A stretch of 5,898 bases of DNA from Chromatiales bacterium (GCA_026999335.1 JALTPW010000081.1:1-5898), one strand, 5' to 3'; positions 1 through 5,097 are shown, counted from the first letter of the stretch. The notes: generated from the letters alone by a model not told the origin. Numbers and translations are program-made.

Positions 1-131
1 GCGCTGCGATACAGGGAGGACTGTGCCAGCAGCTGGCTTTGCGGCAGCTGCGCCAATTCAGTGAAGGCACATCGCAGCCGGGCCTGCGGATCGGCCAGAT
101 TGCTGCCGAGGCCGATGTATGCCGTTACCAC
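1..131 (-). CDS. folK: FolK, 6-hydroxymethyl-7,8-dihydropterin pyrophosphokinase (N-terminal part only)
   Basis: FolK transfers pyrophosphate from ATP to 6-hydroxymethyl-7,8-dihydropterin in cytoplasmic folate synthesis. Only the first 43 codons are present; the gene runs off the left edge. The translation begins MVTAYIGLGSNL, the family's hallmark N-terminal strand and glycine loop (YIGLGSNL), and continues to LAQSSLYRSA, matching the conserved (S)SxYR segment. The start is GTG at 131-129: an in-frame TAA lies four codons upstream (141-143) and there is no in-frame ATG. No Shine-Dalgarno is visible. It follows pcnB on the same strand after 33 nt, the order known from Escherichia coli, so co-transcription and possibly coupled translation are likely. 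Family identity is confident despite the short stretch. Confidence 0.9.
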   Translation of the reverse strand, partial: MVTAYIGLGSNLADPQARLRCAFTELAQLPQSQLLAQSSLYRS

Positions 132-164
132 GAGTGATTTTTACGGATTTGAAAAACCACCCGC

Positions 165-1490
165 CTATTCCGGAGCAGCGGGCTTCTTGCTTCGTCGCCG
201 CCGACGGCGGCGCTTTTTGCCACTGCCGTCGCCACTGTCGGCAGGCGCATTGCGGCTCAAGGCGGCACGAGATTCTTCGTCGACGGCCTGAAAATCCGTC
301 CACCACTGTGCCAACTCCTGTAACGCCTCGTCACCACTTTCAGCACGCAGCAGTAGGAAGTCGTAGGCGGCGCGAAAGCGTGGCATCTCCAGCAGACGCG
401 CAGCGCGCTTGCCGTTGCGGCGTGGCAGGCGCGCCTGCATTACCCAGATTTCGCGGGTCTGCAGACTGAAGCGCTTGGGCAGGGCGACATGGCGGACGGA
501 CAGAACAATGACCGTTTCGCCGGCCGACTGCAGGGCCTGGATCTCGCTCATGCCTTCAGCTTGTAAAACCTCGGCGCGGGCGCGCACCGGTTCCCACAGC
601 AATACCGCAAACAGGAAGGCCGGCGTTACCGGCTTGCCCTCGGCAACCCGGGCATCAGTGTTTTCCAGGCCGCGCAACACCATCTGGTGCGGAAAACCAT
701 TCTCCTCCTGCGCCAGACAGGCCTCGGTCATGGGAAACAAATGACGGAACAGATCGTAGTGACGCAACAGCTCAAAACTGGCCACGCCATGCCCGGAGAG
801 AAACAGCTTGAGCATTTCCTCGTACAGGCGTGCCGATGGCACCGCCTCCAGTGTTTCTCCCAGTTCGAAAATAGGCGTCTCGCTGCCCGGGTGGATACGG
901 AAGCCCAGTTTGGCGGCAAAGCGTATTGCCCGCAGCATACGTACCGGATCTTCACGGTAACGCTGCCCGGCATCACCGATGACACGCAGCAGACCGGCCT
1001 CAAGATCGTCCAGCCCACCGGTAAAATCCACCACGGAAAAGTCGCGGATATCGTAATAGAGGGAGTTGATGCTGAAGTCACGCCGCCAGGCGTCCTCTTC
1101 CAGGGTGCCGTAGACATTGTCGCGCAGGATCATACCGTCCCCGGCAGCGCCTTCACCCGCACCATCATGGCTGCCGCGAAAGGTCGCCACCTCGATGATC
1201 TCACGGCCAAAGTGCACATGTGCGAGGCGGAAGCGGCGGCCGATGAGGCGGCAATTGCGGAACAAGGCGCGCACCTCGTCCGGATGCGCATCGGTGGCGA
1301 TGTCGAAATCCTTGGGCTCACGGCCAAGCAGCAGGTCGCGCACGCCACCACCCACGAGATAACTTTCAAAACCAGCGGCCCGGAGACGGTAAAGAACCTT
1401 TAGCGCTGTCTCGGCAATATTGGCGCGAGTAATGATATGTTCGGGGCGGGGAACGATTCTGGGTGTTCCGTTGTGATGATCAGTTTTCAA
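165..1490 (-). CDS. pcnB: PcnB, poly(A) polymerase I
   Basis: PcnB adds 3' poly(A) tails to RNA, promoting decay by exonucleases; it belongs to the class II nucleotidyltransferases shared with CCA-adding enzymes. The 441-aa product shows the nucleotidyltransferase motif LVGGGVRDLLLG (about residues 45-56), the catalytic pair DFD (D61, D63), a third carboxylate in RRDFSINSLYY (D138), and the neck helix EDPVRMLRAIRFAAKLGF (about 180-197). RRFRLAHV and EIIEVATFRG precede D138, as in E. coli. These PcnB-specific signatures and the very basic tail (seven Arg codons at 192-212, then SKK) argue against a CCA-adding enzyme. The first possible start is TTG at 1490, with an in-frame TAA two codons upstream. 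No in-frame ATG occurs before residue 120, which lies after the first catalytic pair, so initiation is at TTG or another near-cognate codon. No Shine-Dalgarno is visible. Homology to E. coli PcnB begins around residue 11 (RIVPRPEH). The stop is TAG at 165-167; folK follows. Confidence 0.96.
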   Translation of the reverse strand: MKTDHHNGTPRIVPRPEHIITRANIAETALKVLYRLRAAGFESYLVGGGVRDLLLGREPKDFDIATDAHPDEVRALFRNCRLIGRRFRLAHVHFGREIIEVATFRGSHDGAGEGAAGDGMILRDNVYGTLEEDAWRRDFSINSLYYDIRDFSVVDFTGGLDDLEAGLLRVIGDAGQRYREDPVRMLRAIRFAAKLGFRIHPGSETPIFELGETLEAVPSARLYEEMLKLFLSGHGVASFELLRHYDLFRHLFPMTEACLAQEENGFPHQMVLRGLENTDARVAEGKPVTPAFLFAVLLWEPVRARAEVLQAEGMSEIQALQSAGETVIVLSVRHVALPKRFSLQTREIWVMQARLPRRNGKRAARLLEMPRFRAAYDFLLLRAESGDEALQELAQWWTDFQAVDEESRAALSRNAPADSGDGSGKKRRRRRRRSKKPAAPE

Positions 1491-1558
1491 TTTTTATTGT
1501 GTTTTTTATGTTTTTTATATGTTTTTTTGCTTTTTTCGTGTTTTATTGTGCTTTTTAA
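1491..1558 (-). promoter_or_regulatory. A-rich pcnB leader made of helically phased A-tracts
   Basis: On the plus strand seven T-runs lie at 1491-1495, 1502-1507, 1511-1516, 1522-1528, 1531-1536, 1541-1544 and 1552-1556. Their centres are on average about 10.2 bp apart, the DNA helical repeat, the classic arrangement for intrinsic curvature. On the minus strand this is the region just upstream of the pcnB TTG, so the mRNA leader would be strongly A-rich and without a Shine-Dalgarno. It ends about 30 bp upstream of the tRNA-Glu -35 box. Curvature aiding the tRNA promoter, a binding site for a nucleoid protein, or an S1/Hfq-binding leader for pcnB are all possible; these roles are inference. 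Confidence 0.5.
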
Positions 1559-1587
1559 GGCATATCGTCCGTTACACAGAAAATGGC

Positions 1588-1615
1588 TTGAGCAATCAGT
1601 AAGGGCGCGTATAAT
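1588..1615 (+). promoter_or_regulatory. sigma-70 promoter of tRNA-Glu
   Basis: A -35 box TTGAGC (1588-1593) is followed after 16 bp by a perfect -10 box TATAAT (1610-1615). The expected start is near 1622, giving a leader of about 60 nt before the mature tRNA that RNase P would remove. The phased T-tracts end about 30 bp upstream of the -35 box. Confidence 0.75.
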
Positions 1616-1682
1616 ACCATCCTTTTCGCGCAACACACCCTTAATTCATGTGTAATTTCCCGTGTTGCCCGAAGCGTTTGCC

Positions 1683-1757
1683 GCTCCCTTCGTCTAGTGG
1701 TTAGGACACTGGCCTCTCACGCCGGTAACAGGGGTTCGAATCCCCTAGGGAGCGCCA
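1683..1757 (+). tRNA. tRNA-Glu (anticodon CTC)
   Basis: A complete 75-nt cloverleaf including an encoded CCA. The acceptor stem pairs GCTCCCT (1683-1689) with AGGGAGC (1747-1753), followed by discriminator G (1754) and CCA (1755-1757). The anticodon stem CTGGC/GCCGG (1709-1713/1721-1725) closes the loop CTCTCAC, giving anticodon CTC at 1716-1718, which reads GAG. The T arm has AGGGG-TTCGAAT-CCCCT. The D arm and overall sequence closely resemble E. coli tRNA-Glu, which carries TTC instead. A TTC isoacceptor is expected elsewhere in the genome. It has its own promoter and points away from pcnB. Confidence 0.96.
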
Positions 1758-2014
1758 TTATTACTACCAACGCCTTCAGCCTATCCGTACGGGAATTTAT
1801 ACGGAAATCAAAAATACCGCACCCCCTTATATTTTCCCGTTATCTATAGCACCACCCTGTCGAGCCAGCCATTTGCCTGTCATCGGCCTACCCCCTGCTT
1901 CATCAAGGTCACCGCAACAGTGTCACACATCCACCGCCCCCCCTCCTCCTGAATTCCACTCAGGCACAAAAAACCCCGCCAAAGCGGGGCTTGTAAGCAT
2001 TTTGCAATAATTGA
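1758..2014. other. Intergenic gap after tRNA-Glu, no gene seen
   Basis: I find no open frame with coding character and no clear terminator for the tRNA. A weak dyad TCCGTA/TACGGA with a 10-nt loop lies at about 1785-1806 and lacks a T-run. The only firm element is the terminator at 1968-1989, which serves the minus-strand genes to the right. No second copy of the tRNA 3' end, as an integrated island would leave, is visible in the window. Confidence 0.5.
1968..1989 (-). terminator. Intrinsic terminator of the two-gene hypothetical unit
   Basis: Read on the minus strand, a perfect GC-rich stem CCCCGC/GCGGGG (1989-1984 with 1979-1974) has a 4-nt loop TTTG and is followed directly by six T (1973-1968). 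It lies 25 nt after the stop of the 52-aa gene. On the plus strand the hairpin is followed by CTTGT, not a T-run, so it would be a poor terminator for the tRNA. Confidence 0.88.
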
Positions 2015-2173
2015 CTAGGCAACTTGCAAGGTCTTATTTGAAATAAACTCGTCAGTATCGCAAGTAAACCAATCCAAGCATTTGATTTCCTCAATGCTCA
2101 TATCGGATACCGCTGCTTCCAACATCCTTTGCAAGGTGGTTTCTAACACTTGATTTTCAGTTTCCAGTTTCAT
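2015..2173 (-). CDS. Small hypothetical protein (52 aa)
   Basis: I do not recognise this protein. With the start chosen here (ATG 2173-2171) it has 52 residues, begins MKLETENQVLETTLQRMLEAAV (a likely amphipathic helix), is acidic, has no membrane segment or signal peptide, and has two cysteines in the CLDWFTC stretch. The frame is open to an upstream ATG at 2209, which would give 64 aa overlapping the preceding gene by 34 nt. The downstream ATG is preferred because it sits 2 nt after the preceding stop, with a purine-rich AAGGAAAAGGATGAG just upstream as ribosome-binding site. Tight spacing and a shared terminator suggest translational coupling with the 170-aa gene. Base composition is clearly more AT-rich than pcnB or flgT. 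Confidence 0.65.
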   Translation of the reverse strand: MKLETENQVLETTLQRMLEAAVSDMSIEEIKCLDWFTCDTDEFISNKTLQVA

Positions 2174-2175
2174 GC

Positions 2176-2688
2176 TTAGCTCATCCTTTTCCTTTCGATC
2201 ACTAACCATTTAGATTGTCTGTATATCTTTATAGCTTCCGGAGCCGCCTCTTGTGTTGCGATCATCGAATCAAACAGGCCGCGCACTTCTTCCGTTCGTC
2301 CATATACTTTAAGTTTGTCAACTCCGTTCTTTACCGTCAGACGGAAAGCTCCGTTTAATGCGGCCACCATAATTCTGATGGGTTCCAATAAGTCCTCAGC
2401 GTGGAGTTCTTCCCTATAATCTAATGCCAGTTGCGGCTCTAGATGCAAACTTAATAACTTTAACGAAGGGTCTTTAGAGCCGCATGCATCTGTAATTTCA
2501 ACAATCGCACAAGGCCTTTCCTCACCATCCTCTACAACACAGTGCGGGATTGAGGCCACATCTCCAGTCTCGGCAGACAACTGTTTTTCACACCAATCAA
2601 CCAACCGTTCATAGCTATTAAACAACGGACCAGCGATATCTCCGAGGTCACCGATCTGCCTAAACCATTCGCTTCTTAAAGTAGCCAA
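2176..2688 (-). CDS. Hypothetical protein (about 170 aa)
   Basis: I cannot assign a family. The product is soluble-looking and acidic, with no signal peptide or transmembrane segment. The N-terminal 35 residues (WFRQIGDLGDIAGPLFNSYERLVDWCEKQL) look helical. The C-terminal part (EELHAEDLLEPIRIMVAALNGAF, then LKVYGRTEEVRGLFDSMIA) looks like an ordered alpha/beta domain and ends in a basic RKRMS. The earliest start in this frame is TTG at 2688, with a weak GGA 5 nt upstream. An ATG at 2698 in another frame opens only 12 codons (MDTIGYFKKRMV, stop at 2660-2662), so the true start, or an ancestral frameshift at the 5' end, is uncertain. It is followed after 2 nt by the 52-aa gene. GC content is lower than the flanking housekeeping genes, consistent with transfer (inference). 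Confidence 0.72.
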   Translation of the reverse strand: MATLRSEWFRQIGDLGDIAGPLFNSYERLVDWCEKQLSAETGDVASIPHCVVEDGEERPCAIVEITDACGSKDPSLKLLSLHLEPQLALDYREELHAEDLLEPIRIMVAALNGAFRLTVKNGVDKLKVYGRTEEVRGLFDSMIATQEAAPEAIKIYRQSKWLVIERKRMS

Positions 2689-3202
2689 TCGTATCCATGT
2701 TGATGGGTTTCAGTTCATACGTCTTCAAAGTAAAATATCCCTATGGCCAAACCACTACGTACCACTATCCAAGCTGCACACACGGAATATAACACATAAC
2801 ACAAATATCGTTTAACATCGAAAATGCTTTAGTTGTAAACAGCCACTATATTTCAAATGCAAGAATAGTACCAATATTTATTATTGGTTATATATTATGC
2901 ACTTATGAATTTTCACGGCATTGTAGAAAGACTTATTTGTAAATTATTCCGACAATATAAAGATACTACTGACACCAGTTATTCGCGCCAACTCCGCCTA
3001 ACGCCACCATCATAAGCCCGCCCATGCCCCGCCTGAATCAAGCACAAACTGGCGAGTGAACTCCGCGCTCTGCTTGGCCAGTGCTTTCTCACTGGCTCAC
3101 TGGGCGGGGATCCGCATCTCTCGGGTGTGTCGATGCCGGAGCCCTTGCGCCGCCCCTGTCGTTCTGGTAACAAAAGACTCAGCCATTCAGGGAGGATACC
3201 CA
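2689..3202. other. Divergent non-coding region, AT-rich then GC-rich
   Basis: This 514-bp gap separates the hypothetical unit (leftward) from the PilZ gene (rightward). About 2700-2970 is AT-rich and presumably carries promoters, but I find no -35/-10 pair good enough to call. It contains a 7-bp dyad ACCAATA-TTTAT-TATTGGT (2870-2888), a possible operator. About 2975-3202 is GC-rich and can fold: a 7-bp hairpin GCCAGTG/CACTGGC (3077-3096), then an outer stem GGGCGG/CCGCCC (3102-3107 with 3150-3155) enclosing TCC-GCATC/GATGC-C-GGA (3111-3118 with 3132-3140). No convincing gene lies here. Confidence 0.5.
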
Positions 3203-3505
3203 ATGATCAATTTTGACGAAAAACGCGACTTCATCCGCATGACCGCAGATCATCCGCTGCACTTTCACGTCAGAGAATCCGGGCAAACGGGCCATGGCAC
3301 CTGTATCAACCTCAGCGCCACGGGGGTGCTGTTTCACACCGATCAGCCCATCCCCACCGGCACACAGGTGAGCATTAACATCACGCCAGAGTATTCCGTA
3401 GTATCACCCTTCGATGCCGATATCGAGGTACTACGCAACAAGCCCAACGGCGTCGAAGGCGAGTACGAAATCGCCGGTAAGATCCTTTCTATCCTTAAGT
3501 CCTGA
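3203..3505 (+). CDS. Single-domain PilZ protein (putative c-di-GMP receptor)
   Basis: PilZ domains bind cyclic di-GMP and relay it to motility, adhesion or exopolysaccharide systems. The 100-aa product shows both signature elements: the RxxxR loop (R8-D-F-I-R12) and the [DN]xSxxG motif (N36-L-S-A-T-G41), followed by beta-strand segments typical of the barrel. Nearly the whole protein is the domain; no YcgR-type N-terminal domain, signal peptide or membrane segment is present. The start ATG 3203 has a strong Shine-Dalgarno GGAGG at 3191-3195, 7 nt upstream. The frame is open back to an ATG at 3056, but that extension has no family similarity and poor initiation signals. It converges on flgT with a 4-nt gap. 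That neighbourhood suggests a role in flagellar control, which is inference. Confidence 0.88.
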   Translation: MINFDEKRDFIRMTADHPLHFHVRESGQTGHGTCINLSATGVLFHTDQPIPTGTQVSINITPEYSVVSPFDADIEVLRNKPNGVEGEYEIAGKILSILKS

Positions 3506-3514
3506 CGGATCAGG
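3501..3514. repeat. Small palindrome spanning both convergent stop codons
   Basis: CCTGA-CGGA-TCAGG forms a 5-bp stem. Its left arm contains the pilZ stop (TGA 3503-3505) and its right arm the flgT stop (TGA on the minus strand, 3512-3510). No T-run follows on either side, so it is a weak terminator candidate at best. No better terminator is visible between the two genes. Confidence 0.4.
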
Positions 3515-4757
3515 GCTCGAAGCGAATCACGTCGCCAGGCGCCAGGCGAGTGATGTCCTCGGCCAGTTCTCCCACTGAAAACAAACGCTGCACCTGGGTC
3601 ACTATAAGGTTCGTGGACGGGTTCTCCGTATAGCCCAGCGCACGCTGACCGGGGTAATCCTTCACCGGCACTTCGCTGAGCTTGTAGGTATTCAGCACGT
3701 CGCCCACACGAATATTGGCCAGCCCACCGGCATCAAAATAAACCCTGTTGCCCTCGGCGCGGATCACTCGCGCGGTAAAGGGCTGCGAACCGACATCACT
3801 GACGATCAACCCCACCATCCTGTCCAGCATCTGATCCACTTTCCGGCCGAAAGGCGAGGCAAAAAACTTTTCACTCATCACCACGCTATCGGCGGGATGC
3901 AAGTCGGTCAAAACATGCTCTTCCATCGTCTCGCTGACCCGGTGACGTGCCACCGAGGCGCCGGAAATACCATCATGAATAAACAAGTCCAGTTCCAGAT
4001 GGCGCATTTTGCGGCCGAGAAAATGATTGCTCACACTCATGTCGCGGATCACCCCCGTGACCACAAACTGCACGCCCAGGGATTCGGCAAATTCGGAGGC
4101 CACCTGATGTGGCTCACGCGCCGGCGGCAGGGCGCCGAGAATACGCCGCTGGGAGATGACGCCCTCTTCGCTCAGCGGCAGCAGGTACTGGCTGGCGTTC
4201 ACCGTCAACACCCGGCCATCGCTGATCAGGCGCCGTTCCAATTCGCGCGCCAGTTCCGTTTCGATGTTCGGCAAGTCATGAATCTGGGTTCGGTCGAGAA
4301 CGTGGAACTGGCTCACGGCGACCTTGCGGCGGTAACGGTTTGCCGCTTCGGCAGTGGCGTATGGGCTGGCCTGTCCGGCATCACCACCCTGCTCCGCCTT
4401 CAGCAGCGCCTCTATCAGCGCATCACCCGGCACCTGGGCGCGGATTTTTACATAATAATGATCTTTGTCCGACCATTCGCGAAGAATCGCCACATGGGTC
4501 ACACGTCCCTGGGCGGAAAAACGCATATTGTCCGCTACCACGCCGCGCCGGGTCGTCACCGTGGTGGTGGATATCTGCGCATTGGCCTGCATCAGTGCCT
4601 GACGAATGGCATCCTGCAAGGCCATGCGTTTGGCTAGCGCCAGCGAGCTTTCGATGCGCGCGGCGCCCTCGGCCTCCACGGTCTGCGCCTGCACCAGCCC
4701 GCCCGACAGCGGTATGGCCAATAATAACAGTAGGATTTTTAACAGCTTGGACACCAC
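3510..4757 (-). CDS. flgT: FlgT, flagellar H-ring / assembly protein T
   Basis: FlgT is a periplasmic protein that builds the H-ring on the outer face of the LP ring in polar, mostly sodium-driven flagella, and is needed for MotX/MotY T-ring and stator placement in Vibrio. The 415-aa product has a clean signal peptide (residues 1-24, KLLKILLLLLAIPL, cleavage after VQA). It has an N-terminal domain (about 26-115, with EGAARI...LAKRMALQDAIRQAL, like the Vibrio N-domain), a middle domain (about 138-310, including VAVSQFHVLDRTQ and LGVQFVVTGVI), and a C-terminal domain (about 325-415, with VYFDAGGLANIRVGDVLNTY and LAPGDVIRF). Length is slightly above my recollection of the Vibrio protein (about 375-380 aa). 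The start is GTG 4757 or the adjacent GTG 4754; GGAGGG (4766-4761) lies just upstream and suits the second better. Out-of-frame ATGs at 4768 and 4759 open only short frames ending at 4739. It diverges from motY. Confidence 0.88.
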   Translation of the reverse strand: MVSKLLKILLLLLAIPLSGGLVQAQTVEAEGAARIESSLALAKRMALQDAIRQALMQANAQISTTTVTTRRGVVADNMRFSAQGRVTHVAILREWSDKDHYYVKIRAQVPGDALIEALLKAEQGGDAGQASPYATAEAANRYRRKVAVSQFHVLDRTQIHDLPNIETELARELERRLISDGRVLTVNASQYLLPLSEEGVISQRRILGALPPAREPHQVASEFAESLGVQFVVTGVIRDMSVSNHFLGRKMRHLELDLFIHDGISGASVARHRVSETMEEHVLTDLHPADSVVMSEKFFASPFGRKVDQMLDRMVGLIVSDVGSQPFTARVIRAEGNRVYFDAGGLANIRVGDVLNTYKLSEVPVKDYPGQRALGYTENPSTNLIVTQVQRLFSVGELAEDITRLAPGDVIRFEP

Positions 4758-4768
4758 ATTCCCTCCAT

Positions 4769-4784
4769 CGCCACCCGGGTGGCG
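4769..4784. promoter_or_regulatory. Perfect 16-bp palindrome in the flgT 5' leader
   Basis: CGCCACCCGGGTGGCG is a perfect dyad immediately upstream of the flgT ribosome-binding site GGAGGG (4766-4761). If transcription starts near 4792, as the candidate sigma-28 promoter predicts, the dyad falls at roughly +8 to +23. It could be a DNA operator, or an RNA hairpin (6-bp stem, CCGG loop) next to the Shine-Dalgarno. Confidence 0.45.
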
Positions 4785-4798
4785 CTCACCTCACACCC

Positions 4799-4826
4799 AC
4801 AGCGGCAAACATCCCAAAATTCTTGA
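4799..4826 (-). promoter_or_regulatory. Candidate sigma-28 (FliA) promoter of flgT
   Basis: On the minus strand, TCAAGAAT (4826-4819) and GCCGCTGT (4806-4799) resemble the sigma-28 boxes TAAAGTTT and GCCGATAA at about 5 of 8 positions each. They are separated by 12 bp instead of the usual 11. The position suits a leader of about 35 nt for flgT. The match is much weaker than the motY promoter, so this is tentative. Confidence 0.35.
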
Positions 4827-4858
4827 AGCCTGACAGCCCCTTAGAAAGTCTCTAATAA

Positions 4859-4930
4859 CGTCATTCTGGCGAATACCAGAATCCAGTAGCTAACAAACTC
4901 CTCTGGACTCCGGTGTTTACCGGAGTGACG
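4859..4930. repeat. REP-like inverted pair of palindromic units
   Basis: Two 28-bp arms, 4859-4886 and 4903-4930, are inverted copies matching at 21 of 28 positions; all seven differences are transitions. Each arm is itself a hairpin: ATTCTGG/CCAGAAT (4863-4869 with 4876-4882) and ACTCCGG/CCGGAGT (4907-4913 with 4920-4926), each with a 6-nt loop. The arms start CGTCA and end CCAG when read inward. This resembles the widespread proteobacterial repeats of the type GTCATTCCGGCGAA...CCGGAATCCAG, organised like a BIME. It lies between the divergent promoters of flgT and motY. Confidence 0.75.
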
Positions 4931-4977
4931 AAAAGCACATACCTGAATCCGTGGCTTCAGGGCGGATGCTGAGTCAT

Positions 4978-5053
4978 GTAGGGTGGGCACGTTTTTTGTG
5001 CCCACGCGGTTGGCGTATATTCCACGTGGGCACAAAAAACGTGCCCACCCTAC
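4978..5053. repeat. Perfect 29-bp inverted repeat with hairpins nested in each arm
   Basis: Arms 4978-5006 and 5025-5053 are exact reverse complements, flanking an 18-nt centre (5007-5024). Outer ends read GTAGGGTGGGCAC. Within each arm GTGGGCAC pairs with GTGCCCAC (4983-4990 with 4998-5005; 5026-5033 with 5041-5048) around a 7-nt loop of G plus six T, or six A plus C. The DNA can therefore form one long hairpin or two shorter ones. Similar GTAGGGTGGGCA-ended repeats are, to my knowledge, scattered in many proteobacterial genomes as small non-autonomous elements. No transposase is present and no obvious target duplication is seen. Confidence 0.85.
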
Positions 5054-5097
5054 CAGGTTTCTGTGGGGAGCCGTCAGCCACAAGCGCCATAACACGT

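Noticed and set aside
687..1403. Plus-strand 238-aa frame opposite pcnB
   Set aside because: Antisense shadow of a well-supported gene; no recognisable domain or initiation signal.
1437..1655. Plus-strand 72-aa frame with a Phe/Leu-rich hydrophobic stretch
   Set aside because: The hydrophobic segment is only the translation of the phased T-tracts; the frame overlaps the pcnB 5' end and the tRNA promoter and has no ribosome site.
1733..1757. tRNA-Glu 3' end as an att site for an island at 2015-2970
   Set aside because: No duplicate of the tRNA 3' end and no integrase are seen in the window; only the location and AT-richness hint at it.
2997..3003. GCCTAAC resembling an integron attC core site
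   Set aside because: No matching GTTRRRY partner at a suitable distance and no integron genes.
2975..3202. Possible c-di-GMP riboswitch ahead of the PilZ gene
   Set aside because: I found neither the GEMM-I nor the GEMM-II core sequence; only generic stem-loops.
2979..3203. Minus-strand 74-aa frame upstream of pilZ
   Set aside because: Arg/Gly/Ser-rich composition typical of non-coding GC-rich DNA and no ribosome site; the region is better explained as a leader.
3897..4637. Plus-strand 246-aa frame opposite flgT
   Set aside because: Antisense shadow; His/Gln-rich, no family features, while the minus strand has a signal peptide and FlgT domains.
4795..4825. Sigma-54 promoter for flgT
   Set aside because: The GG and GC elements present are 7 bp apart instead of 10; the sigma-28-like match fits better.
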